Shown here: piece after piece, positions 27,094 to 36,436 of the stretch
How the letters are laid out: each line of letters starts with the position of its first letter
Numbering within the stretch: position 1 is the first letter of the stretch
DNA from: Saprospiraceae bacterium
GTDB taxonomy: Bacteria; Bacteroidota; Bacteroidia; Chitinophagales; Saprospiraceae
Direction: 5' to 3'
Assembly: GCA_028282725.1 (NCBI GenBank)
Contig: JANQHF010000115.1
Span: 1 to 64,000 of the forward strand
DNA length: 64,000 bases
Translations under genes and position numbers: made by a program
The notes under the pieces: model-generated
What the model saw: the letters and a program-made list of their open reading frames with translations, nothing else
Database searches by the model: none
What the model was told of the DNA's origin: nothing

Positions 27094-28065
27094 TTACATT
27101 TTTGAAAGCTTTGCGTATGAGTTGGTCAATGTTTCATGTGGATCAGGTGCCAGATCTCTTTCCAAATAGTAGTGTTGAACACCGGATTTTTTGGCCTGTT
27201 TGACAATCGAAGCTACGTCCAAAACGCCATCTCCCGGATCTGCCATATTTGGAAAAATAGCCATCCATTGGTCGGGTGTGCCTCCATCCCCGGAAAATCG
27301 CACGGGAACACTGGCGTCTTTCAAATGCAATAGTTTGAAATGATTGGGATAAGACTTTAAATATTCCAGGGGATCTGCTCCGGCAGCACTCATCCAAAAA
27401 ATATCCAATTCAAACTTTACCACATCCGGATCAGTGTGTTCCAGCAGGAAGTTCATGGGTATCTCTCCATTCATTTCGATATGTTCATAGCCGTGATTAT
27501 GATAAGCAAATTGCATCCCGTGGGACTTCATTTGACTACCAAAAGCATTGAATTGTTCGCAGAGCAGCTTGTAGTCGTCCAATGAACTTCTTCCTTCCAT
27601 AATGGCGGGAATGATCAGGTATTTGGTATCTAATTTGGCAGCTTCATCTAGCATGGGTGCCATTTGATTTTGCAGGGTCAATAAATCTGTATGCATGGAA
27701 GGTGCAGAAAGACCATATTCCCGAAGCATGGAAGCTACCTCTTCAGTTGAGAAACCGTAGAAGGCATTTTGATTCAAACCCATCATCCCCTTCATCATTT
27801 CCCATTGTTGGATTGTAGTAGGGTCGCTAAATGAATAGGGCCCGAAGAATTCCACTTCCCGGTATCCGATCTCACTCAGTTGGCGCAATGTACCTTTCAG
27901 GTCTTTTTCCACCAGGGAGGGAATGGTGAATAGTTGCACACCCAGGGGAATATCATCAAACAGGTCTGAATTGGATGTGCGGATACTGTCCTCCAGGGCA
28001 GAAGAAAATGATGCCAGACCACCCATCACCAGGGAGGAATATTTAATCAATTGACGACGATTCAT
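27094..28065 (-). CDS. Sugar phosphate isomerase/epimerase-like TIM-barrel protein
   Basis: From the ATG at 28065 the protein has 323 residues and begins with a Tat-type signal (MNRRQLIKYSSLVMGGLASF). The rest is a xylose-isomerase-like TIM barrel: GVQLFTIPSLVEKDLKGTLRQLSEIGYREVEFFG, PSMHTDLLT, FAYHNHGYEH (metal-binding His), FELDIFWMSAAGADP, FKLLHLKDAS and YYLERDLAPDP. These match the AP_endonuc_2 superfamily of sugar or inositol isomerases and epimerases. The substrate is unknown. It is a single gene, divergent from the K+ channel gene. Confidence 0.82.
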   Translation of the reverse strand: MNRRQLIKYSSLVMGGLASFSSALEDSIRTSNSDLFDDIPLGVQLFTIPSLVEKDLKGTLRQLSEIGYREVEFFGPYSFSDPTTIQQWEMMKGMMGLNQNAFYGFSTEEVASMLREYGLSAPSMHTDLLTLQNQMAPMLDEAAKLDTKYLIIPAIMEGRSSLDDYKLLCEQFNAFGSQMKSHGMQFAYHNHGYEHIEMNGEIPMNFLLEHTDPDVVKFELDIFWMSAAGADPLEYLKSYPNHFKLLHLKDASVPVRFSGDGGTPDQWMAIFPNMADPGDGVLDVASIVKQAKKSGVQHYYLERDLAPDPHETLTNSYAKLSKM

Positions 28066-28170
28066 ATTCAATACTTTCTTCTCAATATCCGAATAAAATT
28101 CGATTGATTAAAGTCCAGGTGATGAGAAGGCCATTACTAGAATCCGGATTTTAAGAATTATTTTCACGGA

Positions 28171-29190
28171 ATGATCAGGGGGCAATTGAAAAACTTTGTA
28201 TTGGCGATCGCAATGGCCTTGTTGAGTATTGTGGTTGGGACGAGTGGATACATGTTCATCGAGGGCTATGACTTGCTCAGTGCCTTTTACATGTCCATTA
28301 TCACGATTTCCACGGTCGGGTTTACTGAAGTGTTTGAATTGTCAAAAACAGGCAGGTTGTTCACTTCGTTTTACATCATTTTCAATTTGGCTATTTTTGC
28401 CTACGTCATTTCGGTTTTTACTACTTTTTTATTTGAAGGAAAACTGAGATCGATATTGTTCAGAATGAAGGATTACAGGGACATTAAGAAATTGAATAAC
28501 CACATCATCGTTTGCGGGTATGGGCGCAATGGTATGAAGGCGTGTGAAGAGCTCTTGAGGGAAGGCAGGGAGTTTGTCGTGATCGAAAGAGATGTAGAGG
28601 TCAGAGATGCTCTACCGGCAGATACCGAGTTTATCATGCTGATCGGTGATGCCACCCTGGATCATACCTTACTCGCTGCAGGTATTAAAAAGGCAAGTCA
28701 GATCATTATCGCTACTCCCGGTGATGCTGATAATGTTTTCATAACCTTGACGGCCAGGGAATTGAATCCTGAAATCCGGATCATCAGCCGGGCCTCTGAG
28801 TCCCAGACCGAGCCCAAACTCTACAGGGCAGGTGCTGATCACGTCATCATGCCGGATCATGTCGGAGGAATGTTCATGGCTCAGTTGGTCACCAAACCGG
28901 TCATTATCGAATTCCTGGATCTATTGACCGGCCGTGGCCGTGATCGCGAAAAATATCATCTCGAATCCTTCAGTTACCATGACCTGAAGGCAGAATTCCG
29001 CAATAAGACCTTAAAGGATTTGGATATCAAGAGACTGACCGGAGCTACCGTCATCGCCGCCAAGGACAATGTCAAAGGGCTGATTCCGAATCCTCCCGAA
29101 GATACATTTATCGGCGAGGATGATACGGTCATTCTTCTGTGTTCTGAGAATAATAAAGATAATGTCAGCCGGATTTTGATGGGTTCCTGA
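28171..29190 (+). CDS. Potassium channel with RCK (TrkA-N/TrkA-C) domains
   Basis: The 339-residue protein has two membrane helices (about 10-30 and 66-90) around a pore loop with the selectivity sequence TISTVGFTEV, a variant of the canonical TVGYGD. A Rossmann TrkA-N domain follows (HIIVCGYGRNGMKACEELL at about 110-128, then VIERD and LIGDATLDHTLLAAGIKKA). A TrkA-C domain ends the protein (about 255-339). The layout equals MthK/Kch-type channels gated by cytoplasmic ligands. The FTE filter is seen in some prokaryotic channels, so K+ selectivity is likely but not assured. Confidence 0.87.
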   Translation: MIRGQLKNFVLAIAMALLSIVVGTSGYMFIEGYDLLSAFYMSIITISTVGFTEVFELSKTGRLFTSFYIIFNLAIFAYVISVFTTFLFEGKLRSILFRMKDYRDIKKLNNHIIVCGYGRNGMKACEELLREGREFVVIERDVEVRDALPADTEFIMLIGDATLDHTLLAAGIKKASQIIIATPGDADNVFITLTARELNPEIRIISRASESQTEPKLYRAGADHVIMPDHVGGMFMAQLVTKPVIIEFLDLLTGRGRDREKYHLESFSYHDLKAEFRNKTLKDLDIKRLTGATVIAAKDNVKGLIPNPPEDTFIGEDDTVILLCSENNKDNVSRILMGS

Positions 29191-29272
29191 CGACATTTCC
29201 CGGGGCTCCGATCTTTGATTTCAGCCAATTCTCACCTTATCTGTGTATTTTTAAAGGATTCAAAGCCACTTC

Positions 29273-30844
29273 ATGAATACGCCCAGCATTTTTAACGACG
29301 TCCTGGGACCTGTGATGCGCGGTCCTTCTTCATCACATTGTGCAGCTTCCCTGCGTGTGGGACGACTGTGCCGGGATCTGATGGATGGCAATATCAAAAG
29401 TGTCCTGATCGAATTTGATCCCGGTGGATCTTTGGCGACCACCCATGAAGCCCAGGGTTCGGATATGGGACTATTTGGAGGATTCCTGGGCTGGGAAGCG
29501 CATGATGAACGGTTGCAGGATGCATCCGAACATATTGCCCTGGCAGGCATTGATATTGCTTTTGAATTGAATGAACTGGAAGAAAAACATCCAAACACCT
29601 ATAAGATCACTCTGAGCAATGATGTGGAGTCTCGTCAGTTGATTGCCATATCGACCGGAGGTGGAATGATTGAGGTGATTGAGGTAGATGGAGCCGGGGT
29701 GAACATGGATGGGGGAGTCTTTGAGACACTGGTATACACGAATGACACCAAAGCCGTGCATGATTATGTAATGAAAGCCATTCCGCACGAGGAGGTAGTG
29801 ATACATGAAGGAAGTCTTCAATATGTACAGATCAAGACGGTGCAGGCCATTGATACCGTCTTCCTGAAAGAAATCAAAAATATTGAGGGTGTATCGATGA
29901 TCCGGGTACTACATCCTGTCTTGCCCATATTATCAAGCAAAAACATTGAAGTACCATTCATCACCTGTGATGAGATGATGGCCTTTAATAGAGAAAGGCA
30001 ACTGGAATTGTGGGAATTGGCCCTTGAATACGAATGCATGAGAGGCGGAATATCGAGAGAAGCCGTCCTCGCCAAGATGAAGGACATTCACGACATTATG
30101 AAGACTTCAATCGTTACCGGTCTGAGAGGCACCGAGTACGAAGACCGCATCCTGGGCCCTCAATCCCTGAAATTCAAGGAAATGCTGGAGGGCAACCGGT
30201 TGATCGATGGAGGAGCCGTCCTGAATCGGATTGTCCTATATGTTTCGGCCATCATGGAAGTAAAGAGTTCGATGGGCGTCATCGTTGCCGCGCCTACTGC
30301 GGGTTCGTGCGGAGCGATGCCTGGTGCTGTTTTGGCCGTGGTGGATGCATTGGGCATTTCCGAAGAGGAGGCGATCAAGGCGTTGCTGGTGGCTGGATTG
30401 ATCGGAGTCTTTATTGCGGCACGATCGACCTTTGCGGCGGAAGTAGGTGGCTGCCAGGCAGAATGCGGATCAGGAGCAACGATGGCTGCGGCGGCCATCG
30501 TCGGATTGGCAGGGGGAACTTTACATCAGCAAATCTGTGCTGCATCGATGGCCTTGCAAAGCAGTCTGGGCATGATCTGCGACCCGATCGGCAATAGGGT
30601 AGAGGCCCCTTGTCTGAACCGCAATGTGATGGCCGCTTCGAATGCCTTGTCTTGTGCAAATATGGCTCTTGCCGATTACGATCATTTGATTCCACTGGAT
30701 CAGGTGATCGAGACAATGTATGATGTCGGCAATAGTATTCCGAATACATTGCGTTGCACCAATTTAGGTGGTCTTTCGATTACACCGGCAGCAAAGGAAA
30801 TTGAAGCTAAGTTGGGTCAGCAGGTTTTTTATAAGAATTGTTAA
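29273..30844 (+). CDS. sdaA: L-serine ammonia-lyase, iron-sulfur dependent (single chain)
   Basis: This enzyme deaminates L-serine to pyruvate using a [4Fe-4S] cluster. In 523 residues the N-terminal beta domain has the diagnostic VLGPVMRGPSSSHCAASLR. A central ACT-like part is followed by the alpha domain with APTAGSCGAMPGAVLAVVDALG, EVGGCQAECGSGATMAAAAIV and DPIGNRVEAPCLNRN, which supply the cluster cysteines. All are present. The gene is alone and followed by the repeat array at 30850-31480. Confidence 0.92.
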   Translation: MNTPSIFNDVLGPVMRGPSSSHCAASLRVGRLCRDLMDGNIKSVLIEFDPGGSLATTHEAQGSDMGLFGGFLGWEAHDERLQDASEHIALAGIDIAFELNELEEKHPNTYKITLSNDVESRQLIAISTGGGMIEVIEVDGAGVNMDGGVFETLVYTNDTKAVHDYVMKAIPHEEVVIHEGSLQYVQIKTVQAIDTVFLKEIKNIEGVSMIRVLHPVLPILSSKNIEVPFITCDEMMAFNRERQLELWELALEYECMRGGISREAVLAKMKDIHDIMKTSIVTGLRGTEYEDRILGPQSLKFKEMLEGNRLIDGGAVLNRIVLYVSAIMEVKSSMGVIVAAPTAGSCGAMPGAVLAVVDALGISEEEAIKALLVAGLIGVFIAARSTFAAEVGGCQAECGSGATMAAAAIVGLAGGTLHQQICAASMALQSSLGMICDPIGNRVEAPCLNRNVMAASNALSCANMALADYDHLIPLDQVIETMYDVGNSIPNTLRCTNLGGLSITPAAKEIEAKLGQQVFYKNC

Positions 30845-30849
30845 GGACG

Positions 30850-31480
30850 GAGGACGATAGACGGAGCGACTAAATGTCGGTTCGACATCGCTAAACTATA
30901 TTTAATTGACCCTGTCACGAGTGGGAGGATGCATCCCAGCTTTAAGAATGGGTGATGACTTGAGTCAGGTTGGCGGTGTATTAAAGTCATTGGTCATTGG
31001 TCTTTAGTCTTTGGCTGTCCACCCGCTTATAAGCACCCTTGTAAAACAAATCAGACCAATCAACGAATTAAAACCTCTAAAGACCACTAAGACCCATCGG
31101 GGCGAAATATCTGTAGTTCCGGGTAGGTGCGCACCACGCCACCCTGGGCGCCAGCTTTAAGAATGGGTGATAGCTTGAGGCGGGTTGGTGGCGTATTAAA
31201 GTCATTGGTCATTGGTCTTTAGTCTTTTGGTTGTCCACCCGCGTAAGCGCTCATGCAAAACGAATCAAATCAATCAACGAATCAAAACTTCCAAAGGCCA
31301 CAAAGCCCCATCGGGGCGAAATATCTGTAGTTCCGGGTAGGTGCGCACCACGCCACCCTGGGCGCCTGTCCCGAGTGGGAGGATGCATCACCCAGCTTTA
31401 AGAATGGGTGATGACTTGAGTCAGGTTGGCGGCGTATTAAAGCCATTGGTCATTGGTCTTTAGTTTTTGGTAGATTTTGA
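30850..31480. repeat. Tandem composite non-coding repeat, about three units
   Basis: Three copies of a composite unit occur in tandem. The shared core 'cagctttaagaatgggtga' starts at 30937, 31152 and 31393 (periods 215 and 241 bp). The shorter period is explained by loss of the 'gtgggaggatgcatcacc' part in the second unit. Each unit carries a CATCACCC/GGGTGATG half-hairpin and the stretch 'attaaagtcattggtcatt'. Between them, two near-identical 'cccatcggggcgaaatat' blocks lie at 31096 and 31311. No open frame covers it. The same family recurs at 43256-43690 and, decayed, at 49098-49314. Confidence 0.8.
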
Positions 31481-31559
31481 GGTAAACAAATAAACGCCAA
31501 GAATGTGGAGCGGCTGTATCTAGTGCATGATAGCTACTTACAAAAATTGAGCTGGACAA

Positions 31560-32204
31560 TCAATATTCAATTACCAACGGCAATTCCCTGAATTCCACAA
31601 CCTTTCCTTGCCTTGCCCGATCAAATGTAAGCGTCAAACTATGATGTACGTCCTTCTGAAAACGGATATTGGATGAGCTGGTGATGATTTCCGTAAACCG
31701 GCTTAGAAAGTCAGGACTTGGAATACCAAAGGTCACTTTTGTCAACCTTTCAATGCCTGACGGATGATGTTTAGGTTCCTGAGCTGTATGCTCCAGGGTA
31801 GAGGGCAGACGACATGTCCAGGGCAAGTAAGGATGCTCTTTGTTTGTGATGATGTCGAATGAATGGCCATTAGGTAAATAGTCAGGTTGATATTTCAAAC
31901 AACCTTCAAATAATTTATCGGTATCAGTCGTATGTACCAAACAAAGTCCGAAAGGTGAGGACCCATTGATTTGATGATTGGCTCGCTCCCATAATTTGGT
32001 CGGTGCCGTGGTTGGACTTTTGATTTCACTTCTATTATACACCCATGCAATTTCCAGGAAGAAGTTTTGAAAATAGAATTTCCGGTTTCTGGTTCCCTGT
32101 CCGGGATGGATTCGACTACTCCCTTCTGTCAATCCGAAATGGATGAGTTCGTCGGCTTCTTTTCCTTGATGATTGGAAAATATGAAGATGTGGTCGGTTT
32201 GCAT
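31560..32204 (-). CDS. VOC/glyoxalase-like domain protein
   Basis: The 214-residue protein resembles the glyoxalase-like (Glyoxalase_3/VOC) group. The N-terminal strand HIFIFSNHQGKEADELIHFGLTEGSSRIHPGQGTRNRKF is followed by the ligand-like Glu in FFLEIAWV (about residue 50), and the second half is a similar beta-alpha repeat. No reaction can be assigned. It is the first gene after the tandem repeat array and converges with sdaA. Confidence 0.65.
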   Translation of the reverse strand: MQTDHIFIFSNHQGKEADELIHFGLTEGSSRIHPGQGTRNRKFYFQNFFLEIAWVYNRSEIKSPTTAPTKLWERANHQINGSSPFGLCLVHTTDTDKLFEGCLKYQPDYLPNGHSFDIITNKEHPYLPWTCRLPSTLEHTAQEPKHHPSGIERLTKVTFGIPSPDFLSRFTEIITSSSNIRFQKDVHHSLTLTFDRARQGKVVEFRELPLVIEY

Positions 32205-32288
32205 TGGGTTTGTGTTGGGAGTAACTTTGAATGATATACGACTGTGCGATGTATGTCCTCATAACCACTGTTGCCGATCTTGATTTAA

Positions 32289-34133
32289 TTACCCGATAGC
32301 TTTGATAATTCTCTGTTCGTTTATAATTACATCTTTCATTAATAACATATGAGGGAACTCTTTTAATTTTCTATTCCCCTTAAAAGCATTAAGAATGTCG
32401 ATTAAGGACTCAGCCCGAATTAAACTTAAGTTTAAAACATAATCTTTTTCAGTTTCATTGATAAAGTCATCGCTAAATTCAGGTGCTATCAATAATGTCT
32501 TTACTACATGGAAATCTTCCTTTTCCAAAAGTTGTTTATAGGCGTTTATTTGTCGGAATACTGAGCTGAACTTGTTATAGCCGCTTTCTTTGACTGTCTT
32601 ACATTCAATTACTATTACTTCTTTGTCAGCAACTTTTAATAAAATGTCTACTTTATTTTTAGTGGTATTAATCGATTTTCGTAATTGCTCATCTACGTTG
32701 AGTCCTAAATCAAAAAATATTTTCTTTGTTAATTCTTCAAACTTGTTTCCAATGTCTACTTCCTTTATCCTAATTCCATTTTCCTTAAGCTTAATGAGAT
32801 TTCTAAATGCTATATCTACATAGTTTTCAAGTTCAATATTCTTGGAATCCTTATAACTGTTTAAGATATTTAGAACTTCATTGCCTCTTATAGACACATC
32901 GAATTTTTCACAAAATTTTTTGAGTTCTGATTCTTCAAATATTTCCAACACGTCTCTCGGTTTAATGTTGTAGTCTAGTAATAAACTTGGATTTGAAACT
33001 TCTTCTTTTTGAAGCTCAAATTCATTTCTAAGTACAGAGTTTGTCCTTTTGAGGACAATACTGAGGTCTTCAAGTAATCTCTCGTAACCATCAATTGATA
33101 TGCCAACTTTTTCATCTTTTTCTATTTCATTAAAGTATGCAACAAGATTGTCTATCTTTAAGTCAATTGTTGTTCCTTTTAGATGTGTAATATTTAAGCC
33201 TTTTTCAACCAAGTTGTTTATCCGTTCCTTCTTCTTTGTAAGGTTAGTGCCATCTTTATGAATATCAAATTTCAGTATATTGCGAATTCCGATACCTTCA
33301 TTTATGATAGCTCTGATTTTATCTCTCTTTTCTAGTCTTCGATTAATTCCATGTTTTTTAGCGATGAGATTTAGTTCAGGATCTCTAATCAATCGAAGTA
33401 TTCTTTTCAAATATTTATCAGCAACTTCTTTGTTTCGATACCTTCTTAATAGTCTAACAAATTCATCTGGTACGTAGATCGTTAAGTTCTTTTTTGAGTA
33501 TAATATTATTCCGGACGATTTTAAGAGCTCGATAATTTCTTCGAGTTGTAAAGTTTTAAGAGGTAGTACTGAATAATTTAGAAGCTTAATTTCTTCTTGT
33601 GATAGGTCGAAATTATGTGCCAATAAATTCAAAATAGACTTTTCATCTACTGTAATCTTTGACTCTTGATTATTGTCTTTATCATTGTTATATGCAACAT
33701 CTACACAATTACGATAAATGATGAAATCTCTCATTCTTGTATCTACTTCTGTTAAATCTTTACCCGCTATTTCAGATTTTAGAGTTCTAAGTTTTGATTT
33801 AATGTTTCGAATTTCCTTTTCGTATAGTTTTCCCAACCATTCTCTTGACATAATACAGTTTCCGTCTCTAATTAGTATGTCAATCAATATATCTAATTGA
33901 GATACTGATTGACTTAACTCGGTTTCGAGGTATACATAGTATTCGGTACTTATTAATGAGAATACTTTGCTGAATAGATGACTATCAAGATTCTTTAAAT
34001 TGAAGTCAGAACTCAATAATTTATCAACTTCTCGATAATTTTTAGGTCTCTCCGATATTATTTTGACTACAATCTTAGCAAAAGAAGTTTTCTCAATTGT
34101 GTTTAGTTTGTCTAGGATCTTTTCAAGTTTCAT
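32289..34133 (-). CDS. Putative PD-(D/E)xK endonuclease, AT-rich
   Basis: The 614-residue protein is mostly lysine- and leucine-rich alpha-helical sequence with no motif I know up to about residue 460. The C-terminal part then shows a PD-(D/E)xK nuclease pattern: KFEELTKKIFFDLGLNV, TKNKVDILLKVADKEVIVIECKTVK (metal-binding Asp, then Glu-x-Lys, near residues 495-510) and FRQINAYKQLL. The C-terminus is a Rossmann-like tail (VKTLLIAPEFSDDFI). Codons are strikingly AT-rich compared with the genes on either side, a sign of recent transfer. No methylase is adjacent. A defence or restriction role (for example a Mrr-like nuclease for modified DNA) is an inference from the fold only. Confidence 0.65.
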   Translation of the reverse strand: MKLEKILDKLNTIEKTSFAKIVVKIISERPKNYREVDKLLSSDFNLKNLDSHLFSKVFSLISTEYYVYLETELSQSVSQLDILIDILIRDGNCIMSREWLGKLYEKEIRNIKSKLRTLKSEIAGKDLTEVDTRMRDFIIYRNCVDVAYNNDKDNNQESKITVDEKSILNLLAHNFDLSQEEIKLLNYSVLPLKTLQLEEIIELLKSSGIILYSKKNLTIYVPDEFVRLLRRYRNKEVADKYLKRILRLIRDPELNLIAKKHGINRRLEKRDKIRAIINEGIGIRNILKFDIHKDGTNLTKKKERINNLVEKGLNITHLKGTTIDLKIDNLVAYFNEIEKDEKVGISIDGYERLLEDLSIVLKRTNSVLRNEFELQKEEVSNPSLLLDYNIKPRDVLEIFEESELKKFCEKFDVSIRGNEVLNILNSYKDSKNIELENYVDIAFRNLIKLKENGIRIKEVDIGNKFEELTKKIFFDLGLNVDEQLRKSINTTKNKVDILLKVADKEVIVIECKTVKESGYNKFSSVFRQINAYKQLLEKEDFHVVKTLLIAPEFSDDFINETEKDYVLNLSLIRAESLIDILNAFKGNRKLKEFPHMLLMKDVIINEQRIIKAIG

Positions 34134-34371
34134 TTATGTTGCTTTTTCATTTCTCATGATCTGTAACTTGTCAATATAAGTGCCTTTTGTCGCTTTATTT
34201 ATACATTAGGCCCTCACTGATGTGTAATCGACTCTTGCTTTACATATCCCATGCTCATTTACAACCCACGTTATTCTTAAATTATCTATTCGGAGAGAAT
34301 AGTAAGTTAGAAAGGATGAAGGAAATAACCAAACCGGCAGGCTCTTTGAGTGGGAGACTACCGGTATTGGA

Positions 34372-34405
34372 AACGACCGCTTCGCTCTGAGCGAAAACGG
34401 TCGTT
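34372..34405. terminator. Long stem-loop after the PSD-like gene
   Basis: AACGACCG (34372-34379) and CGGTCGTT (34398-34405) form the outer stem, with TTCGCTC/GAGCGAA extending it inside. It lies 3 bases beyond the stop codon of the minus-strand gene at 34409. A terminator is likely, though no long T-run follows. Confidence 0.6.
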
Positions 34406-34408
34406 ATA

Positions 34409-35761
34409 CTACTTCGGCTTGGCAATTATGGTGCCCATAGGCGTGGGCTTTGGGTCATTGCGATGCTGTACAGCATCGATTGCCCATTTTTCAAGGGTCA
34501 CCTTGTCCTTCTGGAAAAGCATCATGTGCGTCGAACCGCCAAACTCAAAATGTCCGATTTCAGCGCCTCGCTTAATCGGTACCGGATCATCCCCTTCATT
34601 TACGATATATTCCGAATTAATGACACATGTGGAGACCTCTACCATGCCAATACAAATAAGGCCTACGTATCCGCATTGCTCGTGCTCAAAAATAAAGATA
34701 GCACGAGCAGCTACGTGACCGAGATAAGGTTGCGACTCCGTACCTTCCCATGTGCCCTGGTTTTCACCCTGGCCCGGTCGTTGCGCAAAATAGGTGCCCG
34801 GCTGCACCCATGAGCAAACGATATGGCCATCAAGTGGTGCATTCCAGCGGTGATAGTGCGTTGCAGAAAGAAATCCCTGATAAATTTGACCACCCCCGAA
34901 CAGCTTAGCCCATTGTCTTTCACCTGCAAAAAGGTCCAATAGCGAGTAGTTGACGTCTTTGATCCAAAACTCTGTTTCAAGCGCTACGTTATTTGAATAC
35001 TGCCACGGTGTTGTTTCACAACCGATATCTACCACTTCCGGTGGTCCCTGGAATGGGCGCGCTCCCGGTACGAACTTCCGGATGAAGAAAGAGTTCCAGG
35101 AGTCATATCCATATGCGGGTTGGCTCGTATCCTTCTCCATCTGATCCCAGACACCGGCCGCCCAGGCAGCCTTGGATATCCAGGAACCCGGTTTTTCCGG
35201 ATCGTTGATGTCGAGTTTGTCAAGGGACGGGCTGCTCTTTAGGAAGGTATTCCACGCATCCAGTACTTTCTTAAATTGACCATTGAAAGTCGTATCGTGA
35301 AAGAGGGCAAGTCCTGCTTCAGTAGCCATTGAAACGGCCAGCAAGCCGTTCAGGGGAGTACCGACCATGGCCGTCTCGTTGAATGAAGGAGAGGTCGTTA
35401 TGATTTCATTGATGACCTCAAACAGATGATCGTAACCTTCCAGCCAAATGACATCTCCATCAGCCTGGATCTCTTGCCTCGTTTTCTCATCCAGGCTTTT
35501 GACAAAATCATTTGATTGTTCGATCATCAAATTGACCCACATGCGATATACGCTGTGATGGGTGATCCAATTCTTAAAGTCCTGCATTTCCGGTATCATC
35601 GGGGTGAGGGTACCGTCTAACTTCTTTTGTGCAATATGTTTGCGCAGTGGGATCAAATAGTTGGCAGTGGCCCATACACGGTTGGGCACCCAAAAGCCCA
35701 TCTGGATGGGATCGGCATTTTCGAGGGTGAGCAACCCGGAAGTTTGTGTTGAAGAATCCAT
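34409..35761 (-). CDS. Phosphatidylserine decarboxylase-like protein
   Basis: From the ATG at 35761 the protein has 450 residues. The N-terminal half (about 20-190, with WITHHSVYRMWVNLMIEQSNDF and NGLLAVSMATEAGLALFHD) matches the phosphatidylserine-decarboxylase-associated domain. The C-terminal half is a decarboxylase domain with NSFFIRKFVPGARPF, LSATHYHRWNAPLDGHI and EIGHFEFGGSTHMMLF. The GGST replaces the classic LGST self-cleavage site that makes the pyruvoyl group. No membrane helix or signal is seen, so it may be a soluble relative acting on a small molecule such as an amino-acid derivative. The longer GTG start at 35803 is less likely. Confidence 0.8.
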   Translation of the reverse strand: MDSSTQTSGLLTLENADPIQMGFWVPNRVWATANYLIPLRKHIAQKKLDGTLTPMIPEMQDFKNWITHHSVYRMWVNLMIEQSNDFVKSLDEKTRQEIQADGDVIWLEGYDHLFEVINEIITTSPSFNETAMVGTPLNGLLAVSMATEAGLALFHDTTFNGQFKKVLDAWNTFLKSSPSLDKLDINDPEKPGSWISKAAWAAGVWDQMEKDTSQPAYGYDSWNSFFIRKFVPGARPFQGPPEVVDIGCETTPWQYSNNVALETEFWIKDVNYSLLDLFAGERQWAKLFGGGQIYQGFLSATHYHRWNAPLDGHIVCSWVQPGTYFAQRPGQGENQGTWEGTESQPYLGHVAARAIFIFEHEQCGYVGLICIGMVEVSTCVINSEYIVNEGDDPVPIKRGAEIGHFEFGGSTHMMLFQKDKVTLEKWAIDAVQHRNDPKPTPMGTIIAKPK

Positions 35762-36436
35762 GAAAAATATTTTTGGTTGAATAAATGGTTTACCCTTAAT
35801 CACGTACCTGCCTGAAATAGTGAACCGAGGAACAGCTAAATGCCGCTTGTCCTCATTTGACCACCACAGTGCCGCTGTGCTCTTCTTTCACAAAGATTCA
35901 TTCAGGGCATACGGTACATGCTTATTTCACAGAGGGGATATTTTGAATAATGATCTTAATTCGGAGAGATTAGAAAAGTAGCAAAACTTGCGATCATTTC
36001 AAAATATTGACTTAAAAAATTGAATGGTATTGCGAATTCGTCAGCCGATATTGCCAAATAGTCAATGAAGAGGCTTGTCGATTGCTAAATAGCATGCATT
36101 GAACTTTTACAGACAGTATTGCATCTCGCCAAATGGGATCAGGACTCAACTTTGTAAACTGAAGCTGCCATGGCCGCAGACAGACGGGGCCAAAGTCCCA
36201 ACAATACGATATGGTGTCTCTAGTCTTCATCTCACAGGACATTACTTCTATATTACTGTTCATCCCTAAAGGCCCCGGATCAATCATTGAAGGAATTTGA
36301 TGCATTGACAGAAGGTCGTCATACTGGGTTAAAATGTCTAAATTGGACGACTCATGATGTCTTGGTTATCTGCTAGGCTTACCCTCCTTTTACAAGATGT
36401 CATATATCATTGTAAAAATCTTCAAGTAATTGAAAA
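35762..36436. other. Intergenic stretch with no recognised gene
   Basis: This 675-bp stretch lies between the divergent decarboxylase-like gene and the 993-residue gene. A 97-codon minus-strand open frame at 36012-36305 has no protein-like order or motif, and I saw no RNA gene or strong repeat. It presumably holds the two promoters. Confidence 0.5.

Noticed and set aside
30850-31480. Possible insertion sequence
   Set aside because: No transposase frame, no clear terminal inverted repeats or target duplication; better described as a tandem non-coding repeat.
36012-36305. 97-codon minus-strand open frame in the gap before the 993-residue gene
   Set aside because: No signal, motif or regular hydrophobic pattern, odd Cys/Trp-rich composition, and no neighbour relation. 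Most likely chance.
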